DNA of 20,116 nucleotides, from positions 38,859 through 58,974 of the forward strand of contig BFEA01000739.1 of assembly GCA_003427395.1 (NCBI GenBank). The letters run 5' to 3'. The notes under the pieces are model-generated. The model searched no databases. It was given only the letters and a program-made list of their open reading frames with translations, and was not told where the DNA came from. Positions 9,082 through 16,595 of the stretch are shown piece by piece. The first letter of the stretch is position 1. Each line of letters starts with the position of its first letter. The stretch comes from Chara braunii (lineage: Eukaryota; Streptophyta; Charophyceae; Charales; Characeae). The translations under genes were made by a program, and so were the position numbers.

Positions 9082-9227
9082 AGTGACAGATCGCCGCTAA
9101 CGCCACACCGAAGATCACAGCAAGGTTCTTTGCAACAGAGTATTCCAGGAATCTCTTTGCCTTGCTCGCCTACGATGCGTTTGCTCAGGACTTTGAATGA
9201 GTTACTCGCTCGAAGGGACCCCGCTCT
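9082..9227 (+). other. 3' untranslated segment between pol and the polypurine tract
   Basis: It carries no gene. The end of the stretch (GAGTTACTCGCTCGAAGGGA near 9199) matches the reverse complement of 1718-1745 in the other arm, so it is part of the conserved 3' region of this element family. Confidence 0.6.
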
Positions 9228-9241
9228 TGAGGGGGGTTTAG
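9228..9241 (+). promoter_or_regulatory. Polypurine tract (plus-strand copy)
   Basis: TTGAGGGGGG runs up to a short TTTAG and then the LTR start TGTGATAACC at 9242. It is the mirror of the tract at 1699-1713, slightly degenerate at its 3' end. Confidence 0.65.
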
Positions 9242-10480
9242 TGTGATAACCTGTCCAAACACGGACTGAAACACACAGCTGATTTCTGAGTTTTGCTCAG
9301 AGATTGAATGCCCTACTGAGTTCCCCGCCTGCTAAGTCTGTGTGTGTGTGTGCTTGCTGGACTGCATGTCTGTTTGAGTGCTGGTTGTGCCTGTTTGAGT
9401 GCTGGTTGGTATGAGTGTGTGTGTGTGTGGCCCGCCAGGGCACTTGTTCGTTCGTTGGGCCCTCAGGGCCGGTACTTACCTGTGGCCGTGGCTTCGAAGG
9501 GTTGCAGCAGGGAAAAAGCACTCAAGTAGCGGGTAGGCCGGTACCGCACCCGGCAGGGGGGTAGATATGCAGGTACCGGAGGCCGAGCAGAAGAAGACAA
9601 AAGTGACATTTTTAGAGGCCGGTAGTGTATGCTAGGTCTAGCGGGTACCAGTCTGAGTCTAGGGCCTGTAGGGGCAATATCAGAGTCTGCAATGATGTTC
9701 CGTCCAAAAGAGGAGGAGGTACCGGTTGCTTGGGAAGGCCAGCGGCCTGGAAGTCACCGCCCAAGAGGCAAAGCAGGCCGCTATATCTTCCGGCCGGGCG
9801 GAAGACCCGGCCTCTTTTTCGGTGTGCAAGTTTGGCAACACACTGGTGGAGCGCTGGAGGGAGCAGCGCTGCTGGGGAGGAAGAAGGACTAAAGGGAGGA
9901 AGGAGGAGGAAGGAAGGAGGAAGGGGGAGGAGCGCTAGGGGCACTTACCTGGCTATGGTGGCAGCCATCTTCATCATCTTGGTGGGCGCTGCTGCAAGGA
10001 GTCTCCAGCCGGGGGAAGCTACACCAAGAAGCTTTAAGGCAGGGCTGGGCATGGCGGCCTGAGCTGGAGCAGCCATAGCTGCCCTGCGTTGTCCTTTGGA
10101 CATCGGAGCAAGGCCTAGTAGTCCGCCATAGCCTCGGCCTATGTGTGTGAAGAGTGGGGGAGGCGGCCATGGCTATGGTGGACCTTGAGTGATACCTGCA
10201 GTAGGAAAAAGGACTCGGACATGATTCTGGACCAGTCATTCAACATTGTATTATTATTTCTTGTATGAATAAAAGGAGGGGGAGATAAGGAGGAGGAGAT
10301 TGTTGGGCAAAGAAGAAGAGCCTTGTCATTGTCTTTGNTGGTGTACATCTTCTTCTTCTTTCTTACTTCTTCTTCTTCTACTCCTCTCTCTCCTCTCAAG
10401 TTCATTCATTTCTTTCTGCAATTGGATGGCATTGTACTTTCCAGTGGATGTGTATCTCGAAATTGGCCAGGGTCATAACA
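9242..10480 (+). repeat. 3' LTR of the plus-strand chromovirus (1,239 bp)
   Basis: It starts TGTGATAACC and ends GGTCATAACA, preserving TG...CA. It is the reverse-orientation counterpart of 453-1698 and of 10709-13175. It contains a GT microsatellite (9342-9430), a doubled CCTGTTTGAGTGCTGGTT-type word, and AATAAA at 10268-10273 within TATGAATAAAAGG, which could be a poly(A) signal or TATA-like element. A pyrimidine-rich tract lies near 10350-10400. One ambiguous base (N) is at 10337. Confidence 0.85.
10337..10337. other. Single unresolved base (N) inside the LTR
   Basis: The two other LTR copies, in the same sense, read GTCTATG followed by T or C and then TGGTG here. The N therefore fits one position that varies between copies, and there is no flanking duplication. 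It looks like a collapsed-repeat polymorphism, not a gap. Confidence 0.6.
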
Positions 10481-10695
10481 TGCATGAAGTCTCCTCGAAA
10501 TGTCTTGCCACCCTAATCTCACTCTCAAGCAACCTGGTTAGGTTCAATGTCGACCCCACATGACCTAACCAGGTGGGGGCAGCTTCCCTTAGCCACGCTA
10601 CCCCACTTCCTTACATCCAACCCTAACCCTAAGTGTTGCCCTCAACCACTTAGGGTTAGGGCAGCAAAGTCAACTCTCACCAGCAAGTAGAACGC
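10481..10695 (-). other. Retroelement leader (5' UTR) with two strong hairpins
   Basis: This lies between the primer site of the minus-strand element and the end of the inverted LTR. It has no open frame of note. It holds two perfect inverted repeats: CCTGGTTAGGT (10533-10543) with ACCTAACCAGG (10563-10573), and a 15-bp stem, CCCTAACCCTAAGTG (10621-10635) with CACTTAGGGTTAGGG (10647-10661), separated by 11 nt. Structured leaders are common in retroelements, where packaging or dimerisation signals reside; that role is inference here. Confidence 0.6.
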
Positions 10696-10707
10696 GGTCC
10701 GATACCA
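10696..10707 (-). promoter_or_regulatory. Primer binding site, initiator-Met tRNA type
   Basis: On the minus strand the LTR ends CATAACA, then one T, then TGGTATCGGACC. The common plant primer site TGGTATCAGAGC, complementary to the initiator Met tRNA 3' end, matches 10 of 12 bases. Its position immediately after the LTR identifies 10709-13175 as the 5' LTR of the minus-strand element. Confidence 0.75.
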
Positions 10708-11732
10708 ATGTTATGATGCTGACCAATTTCGAGATACACATCCATCAGATAGTACAATGTCGTCCAATTGCAGAAAGAAATGAATGAACTTGAGAAGAGA
10801 GAGGATTCGAAGAAGAAAAAGAAGTCAGAAAGAAGAAGATTATGTACACCAGCATAGACAAATGACAAGGCTCGTCTTTTTCGCCCAACAATCTCCTCCT
10901 CCTTATCTCCCCCTTCTCTTATTCATACAAGAAATAATAATACAATGTTGAATGGCTGATCCAGTATCAATGTATGAGTTCCTCTTCTACTGCCGACATC
11001 ACTTGAGGTCCACCATAGCCATGGCCGCCTCTTTCTCCCTTCATCATCATAGGCTGAGGCTATGGCGGACTACTAGGCCTTGCCCAGATGCCCAAAGGAC
11101 AACCCAAAGCAGCTATGGCTGCTCCAACTCAGGCCGCCATGCCCGACTCTGCTGTTGCTCTCCCCAGTTGGGGACTCCCTGCTGCAGTGCCCACCAAGGT
11201 GATGAAGATGGCTTCCACCATAGCCAGGTAAGTACCCCTGGCACTCCTCCCCCTTCCTGTCCTTCTTGCTCCTCCTTGTCCTTCTCCTTCCTGGAGTAGT
11301 GCTGCTCCGGATAGAGCGCTGCTCCAACCGGCGCTCCAACCAGTGTGTCGCCAAACTTGCACATCAAGAATGAGGCCGGGCTCTTCGCCCGGCTGGGAGA
11401 TATAGCGGCCTGCTTGCCTCTTCGGGCGGTGACTTCCAGGCGGCTCGGCCTTCCAAGCGACCGGTACCTCCTCCCTTTCGGAGGGAAACATCATTGCAGA
11501 CTCTGATATTGCCCGTACAGGCCCTAGACCCAGAGTGGTTGGACTGGTACCCGCCTAGACCTAACCTACAACTACTGGGCCTCTAAAAATGCCACTTTCG
11601 TCTTCTCTGCTCGGCGTCCTGTACCCGCACATCTACCTCTTCAAGGTGCGGTACTGGCCTACCCGCTACTTGAGTGTTTTTCCCCCTGCAATCCCTCGAT
11701 GAAACGGTATTCACCAGTTCGCAGCAGCCGAT

Positions 11733-11798
11733 GCAGATCCCAGGGCTCGATCATGCAGATCGCAGGGCTTGATCATGCAGATCCCAGGGCTCGATCCC
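11733..11798 (+). repeat. Three tandem 22-bp units within the solo LTR
   Basis: Units 11733-11754, 11755-11776 and 11777-11798 each read GCAGATC(C/G)CAGGGCT then CGATC or TGATC. The related LTR at 18079-18100 has a single unit, so the expansion is specific to this copy. A second duplication follows: 25-bp GGTCAAGGTCGTAGCTGCTA-type units at 11979-12003 and 12010-12034. Confidence 0.85.
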
Positions 11799-12292
11799 TA
11801 GATCTCACCTTACCTGTGTACAGTATGTGTCGACCCCGAGAGTTGAACCCGTGGCCTGTGTATTTGTAACAGTGGGTAGACTGTCGTAGGGCCCGTAGGT
11901 AGCAGGGTTTCGATCTGTAGACCTGTCGAGTAGAAGTCCCAGGGAGTTCTAGAAGTCGCAGCCGTAGAACTTCTGAAAGGTCAAGGTCGTAGCTGCTACA
12001 GTCCTGAAGGGTCAAGGTCGTAGCTGCTACAGTCTTCGAAAGGCCAGGACCCAGACTTCCGGAAGGTCCTAGGAGTGGCCTTTCGAAGTTGCTCACGTTT
12101 TGGCTGAGGCAAGTGGGCAAGTGGTGAGCCCAACTGCAGTACGTCGGCAGGGCGATTGCATCGAGTTGGCAGTGCAAACCCATGCAGTCAGCAGTACGGG
12201 TCCCAGTCTGTCCTAGTCCAGTCAAGCAAGTACCGCATGGGACTGTGTGTTCCACAGGCAAAGGAAAGGGCCAGACCAATGAGCTACAGAAG

Positions 12293-12299
12293 TATAAAT
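12293..12299 (+). promoter_or_regulatory. TATA-like box of the solo LTR
   Basis: TATAAAT is conserved in position and context (CAGAAGTATAAATCAA) with 18452-18458 in the second copy, although other parts of the two LTRs differ. It is the best candidate for the LTR promoter and sets the orientation as plus. Transcription itself is inferred. Confidence 0.5.
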
Positions 12300-12475
12300 C
12301 AAAGGGCAGCGTCCAGCCATTCATGCATTCCTGTGTGAGCCATGCGGAAGCGCTGCTGCAGCGACTTGTGCGAGGTGGTCTGCAGTGAGCCCGAAGACGA
12401 AGTGGGCGAGGGAGAAGAAGTTTAGCCATAGGGATAGGTTAGCAGCGGCCATAGCCGCCATAGCCGTAGATAGAG

Positions 12476-12478
<3 letters not shown>

Positions 12479-12541
<63 letters not shown>
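12479..12541. repeat. (TG)n microsatellite
   Basis: This is an almost uninterrupted TG repeat of about 63 bp with one C interruption. It lies in the presumed R/U5 part of the solo LTR. The other copy has only about 10 units (18636-18652). Confidence 0.95.
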
Positions 12542-13004
12542 ACAAAGTTCGCGTGTTCTATCCAGGGTGATCCTATGTGTGTGCGAACAGAGAGAGTTGT
12601 ATGGGCGCTGTGTCGCCATAGCCAATGAAGTGAACTTGTATCTGAACTGTGTTCTCGGCTACCATATCTCTGAGTTTGAGTGGGCGCTTGTCGCCAGTTT
12701 GCTGCGCACCTGTTTGTATGCATGTGAAGTGTGAAAGAGCGAGTCTGACTACATCAATGTCACGGCCACAGGTAAGTACCGGCCCTGAGGGCCCAATGAA
12801 TGAGCAAGTGCCCTTGCGGGCCACACACACACACTCGAGCCAACCAGCACTCAGACAGGCACGGCCACACACACACTCAAGCCAACCAGCACTCAGACAG
12901 ACATGCAGTCCAGCAAGCATGCACACACAGACTTAGTAGCAGGCGGGAAACTTAGCAAGGCATTCTGTTTATGGGCAAAACTCAGAAATCAGCTGTGTGT
13001 TTAA

Positions 13005-13145
13005 ACCACCGGTACTTGGCCCAGCTATCGGCCGCGGAAAAAAATAGAGTAGAAACGTTTCTAGTTGGATGAATTTGGGCGCTCCTGTAGTGGCCCGTAC
13101 GTTTCCGAAAATCGCGTAGCATTAACTTTAGGAACTACTGGTGGT
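13005..13145. mobile_element. MITE-like element (141 bp) inside the 5' LTR
   Basis: The ends are imperfect inverted repeats: ACCACCGGTA (13005-13014) and TACTGGTGGT (13136-13145). They are bounded by TTTAA on each side (13000-13004, 13146-13150). The LTR sequence resumes cleanly after it: GTGTGTTT before and GTCCATGTTTGGAC after match the continuous GTGTGTTTCAGTCCGTGTTTGGAC of the other copies in the same sense. The target duplication may be TTTAA, TTAA or TAA, so a PIF/Harbinger-like or piggyBac-like origin cannot be decided. It is non-coding. Confidence 0.65.
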
Positions 13146-13179
13146 TTTAAGTCCATGTTTGGACGGGTCACCGCAATTC

Positions 13180-13320
13180 TCCAATTTCTCTTTTTATGCT
13201 TTCTTATTTTTCTTATTAGTATTTATTTTCCTTCTTTTATTTTTGTTTCAAAATTTGGTAAGGAATTTGGATGTAAAGTTCAGGCAAATGTTGTTTAGTT
13301 TATTTTTCTGCATAACATAT
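13180..13320. other. AT-rich unique sequence between two retroelements
   Basis: This is T-rich DNA without a recognisable gene. It is probably the original genomic DNA continuing from position 452 before the insertions. Its end (13271-13320) belongs to the duplicated stretch around the N. Confidence 0.5.
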
Positions 13321-13443
13321 TGCGAGGCCACTGCCTCTTTGAGCCCCTTTCAGGCCNATGTAAAGTTCAGGCAAATGTTGTTTAGTTTATTTTTCTGCAT
13401 AACATATTGCGAGGCCACTGCCTCTTTGAGCCCCTTTCAGGCC
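13271..13443. repeat. Exact 86-bp duplication flanking an N (unmerged contig overlap)
   Basis: 13271-13356 and 13358-13443 appear identical, separated by a single N at 13357. A one-base gap between identical ends is the signature of two contigs whose overlap was not merged in scaffolding. The true sequence is probably 87 bp shorter, and the LTR start then corresponds to 13408. Confidence 0.9.
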
Positions 13444-13850
13444 CTTCAAGCAGTACGTCGACCGCCCTAAGTGAAGGCAGGCTCGACGAGGTCCCCAGGG
13501 CCCCTAATTCGGTCACCACGCAACTCGCGGAAATTCAGGCAGTTGCGCAGCGCCAGTTGGTTGGAAGAACCCACGCCCTGGGCAGCGTGTTTGAGTGTAT
13601 CGAAGGCAGGCCCAGGGCTGAATACGGGATGAGGGCCTAACACAGGCTGTTGACAGTAGGGCGCGAGCAACCACTACAGGCCCAGGGCTTGAGTTGTGTG
13701 GACTGGGCCTCAGCCTACCGGGCCCTACCGGAAGCTTGGGACAGCAAGCAGGCAGGCCACTTCCATATAGCGAAGGGCCTGCCTCCACATTGGGCATTCA
13801 GGTGCTGGCTGCATGCTGCGCAAGCGCTGCTGCGCTATTTGCTGGCTGGC
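13321..13850 (+). repeat. Truncated left LTR of the deleted gypsy element
   Basis: It matches 15635-16078, from TGCGAGGCCACTGCC to GCTATTTGCTGGCTGGC, with scattered substitutions. The right LTR continues beyond this point (GCCTACGCGCTCAGG) but the left switches to pol sequence, so 13850 is a deletion breakpoint. The first 87 bp include the contig-overlap duplication. Confidence 0.8.
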
Positions 13851-15597
13851 AAAGTCAACCTATGAGAAGGAACTCTATGCGGTGTACAAGGCTCTGACCC
13901 ATTGGAGGCACTATCTCCTTGGGAGGTTCTTCTTCCTCAGGACTGATCATCAGACACTGAGATGGATGAGAACTCAGCCGGTACTATCCGACGCCCTGAA
14001 GCGTTGGATCGAAGTCATTGAGCAGTATGACTTTGACCCTCAGTATTTGAAAGGGGAGTACAACAAGGTTGCCGATGCCTTGTCGAGTAGACCTGACTTC
14101 TCGGGTGCGCTAACTACCGAGTTCGATCTGACAGACGATGTTACTCGCTCTTTGGTGGAAGCCCATCGAGAGGACCAGTTTATGTTTGAGATCATACGGA
14201 GACTAGAGGCGAAGGACAAAAAGACCTCTGCCGAGTTTGAGTTGGTCAATGGCTTGCTGTTCCTTGAGAAGGAAGGGAATAAACGATTGTGTGTTCCGAA
14301 TAGAGAGTCTTTGTGTAGTTTGTTTTTAGGTGAGTGCCATGATGCCACCAGCCATTTTGGATACAAGAAGACTGCAGCCAATCTGCTGCAGTGCTTCTGG
14401 TGGCCCACGATGATGCGAGATGCCCATTTGTACGTGGAGACATGTCAGGTTTGTCAGACGGACAAGCCACGTACTCAGGGTCGTCTTGGGCTCTTGAAGC
14501 CCCTTCCAATTCCCGAAAGGCCTGGTGAGAGTCTGTCCATGGACTCCATGGATGCTCTGGTCACCAGCAAGAGCGGGATGCGACACATCTTCGTCATCGT
14601 GGATAGGTTTAGTAAGTATGCTAGATTAGTAGCCATGCCAGAGACAGCGAAGACCGATAACGTCATCAGATTGTTTAAAGAGAACAAGGTCAGGGACTTT
14701 GGTTTGCCCAAATCCATAGTGAGTGACAGGGATGTCCGATTCACAAGTGAGTTGTGGAAGGCCGTTGCTGTGGAGCAGGGAACCCAGTTGCAGATGACTT
14801 TTGGGAATCACCGAGAGGCCAACCAGGTGGACTGGGATGAGAAGCTTGCTCTCATCGCCAGCCTATACAACAACGTTGTACACAGCGCTACCGGGGTGAG
14901 CCCAAACAGCTTATTGTTGACTTTCAAGCCTAGACTGCCCTTAGACTTCCTTCTTCCTGAGAATCAGTCAACTGTTGCACCAGGTACCTTAGAATTTGCC
15001 TATCGGTATGAACAAAAGATGCAGCAGGCGGTAGAACAAATGTAGAAGGCGCAGGCAACGATGATAGAATATGAGAATAAACACCGCCGCCCTTCTACGT
15101 TTCAGGTTGGGGACAGAGTCTACGTTAAGTCCTCAGAACTAGGACAGGAGTACGGGATTTCTCGCAAACTCATGCCCCAGTAATTTGGACCTTGGGAAGT
15201 CTTAGATATTGTTGGGACTGATCCGGATGGGCCATCTTATGTAGTCCGGATCCCTGGTCATCTTCGCACTTACCCTGTCTTTCACGCCTCCAAGCTTGCA
15301 CTTTTCAAGGAGACAGATCAGTTTTCTTCTCATCGCTCAATGCTGCCCCCAACCATGGACGGAGAAGTGGATATTGATGATATCGTGGACCACAGGGAGC
15401 TGCTTGTTCCAAGATCAACAGGCAGGGGACGTCCTCCAAAACCGAAGCTGCAGCACCGTGTTCGGTTCCGCCATCATATTGATCCAAAGGAGGACCGCTG
15501 GTTGACCAGAGAGTAACTCATGGAGACCACTCCGCAAGATGTAGCACAGTACGAGAGATCTCTGCAGAAGGGAAAGCGCCCGATGGTCGAAGATTGA
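13851..15597 (+). pseudogene. RNase H-integrase remnant of gypsy pol, fused to LTR sequence
   Basis: One frame runs from an ATG inside the LTR (13813) to TAG 15043, with the same frame readable to TGA 15595 across stops at 15043, 15181 and 15514. It contains the second half of RNase H (YEKELYAVYKAL, RTDHQTLRWM, VADALSSRPD). Integrase follows, with a zinc region (ECHDATSHFG and CQVCQTDKP) and core residues (SMDSMDAL, VSDRDVRFTS). Near 14821 the sequence goes directly from NHREANQ to VDWDEKL. This in-frame loss of about 22 residues relative to the chromovirus copy removes the catalytic Glu. After 15043 come QVGDRVYVK, the GPY/F-like FGPWEVLDIVG and a chromodomain-like tail (VDIDDIVDHRELL, HHIDPKEDRWLTRE). 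Confidence 0.85.
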
Positions 15598-15621
15598 GCT
15601 TCTCAGAGGACTGTTGAAGCT

Positions 15622-15634
15622 AAGGAGGAGGGAA
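15622..15634 (+). promoter_or_regulatory. Polypurine tract of the deleted gypsy element
   Basis: AAGGAGGAGGGAA lies immediately before the LTR start TGCGAGGCC at 15635, the expected plus-strand primer position. Confidence 0.7.
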
Positions 15635-16462
15635 TGCGAGGCCAATGCCTCTTTGAGCCCCTTTCAGACCCTTCAAGCAGTACGTCGGCTGCCCTAAGTG
15701 AAGGCAGGCTCGATGAGGTCCCCAGGGCCCCTAATTCGGTCACCACGCAACTCAAGGAAATTTAGGCAGTTGCGCAGCGCCAGTTGGCTGGAAGAATCCT
15801 CGCCCTGGGCAGCTTGTTTGAGTGTATCGAATGCAGGCCCAGGGCTGGATACGGGATGAGGGCCTAACACAGGCTGTTGACAGTTGGGCACGAGTAACCA
15901 CTATAGGCCCAGGGCCTGAGTTGTGTGGACTGGGCCTCAGCCTACCGGGCCCTACCGGAAGCTTGGGACAGCAAGCAGGCAGGCCACTTCCATATAGCAA
16001 AGGGCCTGCCTCCACATTGGGCATTCGGGTGCTGGTTGCATGTTGCGCAAGCGCTGCTGCGCTATTTGCTGGCTGGCGCCTACGCGCTCAGGGGCGAGCA
16101 GGGAAGGAGCAGGCAGCCATAGCCGAGCTGCGCTCTTGTAAGCTGGGTGTGGCGCAGGGTGGTCCTTGGGTGCATGTGGCATCTTTGTGTTGGGGAACGA
16201 GGTTGTGAGTGAAGCGAGAGACATACCTGGTGCTGGAAGCGTGCGGCATTGGCCGCTGCCTGCTGGTACTTCGGTGAAGCTGTTATCGTCATCTTCGGCA
16301 TTGTAGTATAGGCTAGATAGGATCTGCCATCTGTAGTCTGGGCGCCGAGCGCCAGATGGGATATCAACATTGGTCCTTCGTTGATGATGATGATGTGACT
16401 ATTTCAGCATTGTCAATTATGAACTTTTGATATTGTTTTTGATTTTTTTTTTGGGTCTGCGT
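15635..16462 (+). repeat. Right (3') LTR of the deleted gypsy element
   Basis: The start is fixed by the polypurine tract and TGCGAGG. It is similar to the left LTR over about 443 bp and, more distantly, to the solo LTR at 16596-17516 along most of its length. Shared words include GGTCCTTGGGTGCA, GATAGGATCTGCCAT and GTAGTCTGGGCGC. Homology with the solo LTR fades around 16462, so the right end is approximate and no CA plus target duplication was identified. Confidence 0.65.
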
Positions 16463-16591
16463 TCGGCCCGAACGACCAAACGCATCCCCAAGGGATCCCG
16501 TACGTTCGGGCGTTCGGGTTCGGGTGTTCAGCCCGTCCCGAATGCCGGCCAGTTGATGATAATAATTATTATGATAATAATAGCAATAATA
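16463..16591. other. Short low-complexity spacer with CGTTCGGG words and ATA/AAT repeats
   Basis: The first part holds CGTTCGGCCCGAACG (16459-16473), a 7-bp stem around one base, and further TTCGGG words. The second part (16554-16591) is an imperfect ATAATAATA/TTATTAT microsatellite. No coding potential was seen. Confidence 0.5.
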
Positions 16592-16595
16592 CGGG

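Larger units (their letters stand above)
5317..10480 (+). mobile_element. 5'-truncated Ty3/gypsy chromovirus, plus strand, inverted relative to its host element
   Basis: It comprises a short upstream coding stretch, decayed pol (5581-9081), polypurine tract (9228-9241) and a complete 3' LTR (9242-10480). The LTR ends exactly in CATAACA, as its relatives do. No 5' LTR, primer site or gag is present. It mirrors the minus-strand arm (453-5316) from protease to LTR end. It could be an antiparallel nested insertion whose 5' half was later deleted, an integration between sister cDNAs, or a misassembly of two copies; the adapter near the centre keeps the last option open. Confidence 0.75.
11700..12753 (+). 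mobile_element. Solo LTR of a second retroelement family, nested in the 5' LTR
   Basis: It starts TGAAACGG and ends GACTACA, with 4-bp flanks TCGA (11696-11699) and TCAA (12754-12757): one mismatch, consistent with an aged target duplication. The uninterrupted LTR at 453-1698 reads CCCTCAATGTC at the same site. A second copy lies at 18047-18867. A shared GAAGTATAAATCAA word (12290-12303) looks like a TATA box and suggests plus orientation. It has no coding capacity. It is longer than the second copy because of tandem expansions and a long GT run. Confidence 0.85.
453..13175 (-). mobile_element. Composite Ty3/gypsy chromovirus insertion, minus strand
   Basis: The outer boundaries are two LTRs in the same orientation (453-1698 and 10709-13175). 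They are flanked by identical 4-bp sequences, ATTC at 449-452 and 13176-13179, as expected for one integrase-mediated insertion. On the minus strand the 5' LTR is followed by a primer binding site (10707 down to 10696). The 3' LTR is preceded by a polypurine tract (1699-1713) and by pol (5310 to 1827). Gag is missing, and its place is occupied by the 3' part of a related plus-strand element (5317-10480). The 5' LTR carries two further insertions. The pol domain order protease, RT, RNase H, integrase, chromodomain identifies a chromovirus. The interior assembly is suspect because of the adapter at 5102-5139. Confidence 0.75.
10709..13175 (-). repeat. 5' LTR of the minus-strand chromovirus, interrupted by two insertions
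   Basis: In minus-strand sense it starts TGCGGTGACCC at 13175 and ends CATAACA at 10709. It aligns by eye with 453-1698 over three pieces: 10709-11699, 12754-13004 and 13146-13175. After removing the solo LTR (11700-12753) and the MITE-like insert (13005-13145) it is about 1.26 kb, the same as the other LTRs. Beyond 13175 comes ATTC, the partner of the target duplication at 449-452. Confidence 0.85.
13321..16462 (+). mobile_element. Internally deleted Ty3/gypsy element (second type), plus strand
   Basis: A left LTR part (13321 or 13408 to 13850) and a longer right LTR (15635 to about 16462) are direct repeats starting TGCGAGGCCA. Between them lie RNase H, integrase and a C-terminal domain, then a polypurine tract. 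The left LTR jumps at 13850 straight into the middle of RNase H. The rest of that LTR, primer site, gag, protease and RT are therefore deleted. Four bases ATAT precede the left LTR; I did not find the matching duplication on the right. Confidence 0.8.

Noticed and set aside
10615-10665. Interstitial telomere repeat
   Set aside because: There are only two CCCTAA units on each side, arranged as a hairpin. This is better explained as a structured leader than as a telomeric insertion.
11824-11905. tRNA-like look on the minus strand of the solo LTR (also 18131-18212), with a B-box-like GGTTCAA word
   Set aside because: No convincing acceptor, D or anticodon stems and no A box can be paired in either copy; the T-arm resemblance alone is too weak for a tRNA or SINE call.
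12321-12734. Frames encoding His-Thr or Cys-Val repeats
   Set aside because: They are translations of a TG microsatellite.
13467-13897. Several 60-95-codon frames in the gypsy LTR, repeated at 15694-16208 and 16632-17259
   Set aside because: They occur in LTR sequence, shift between copies and carry no domain features.
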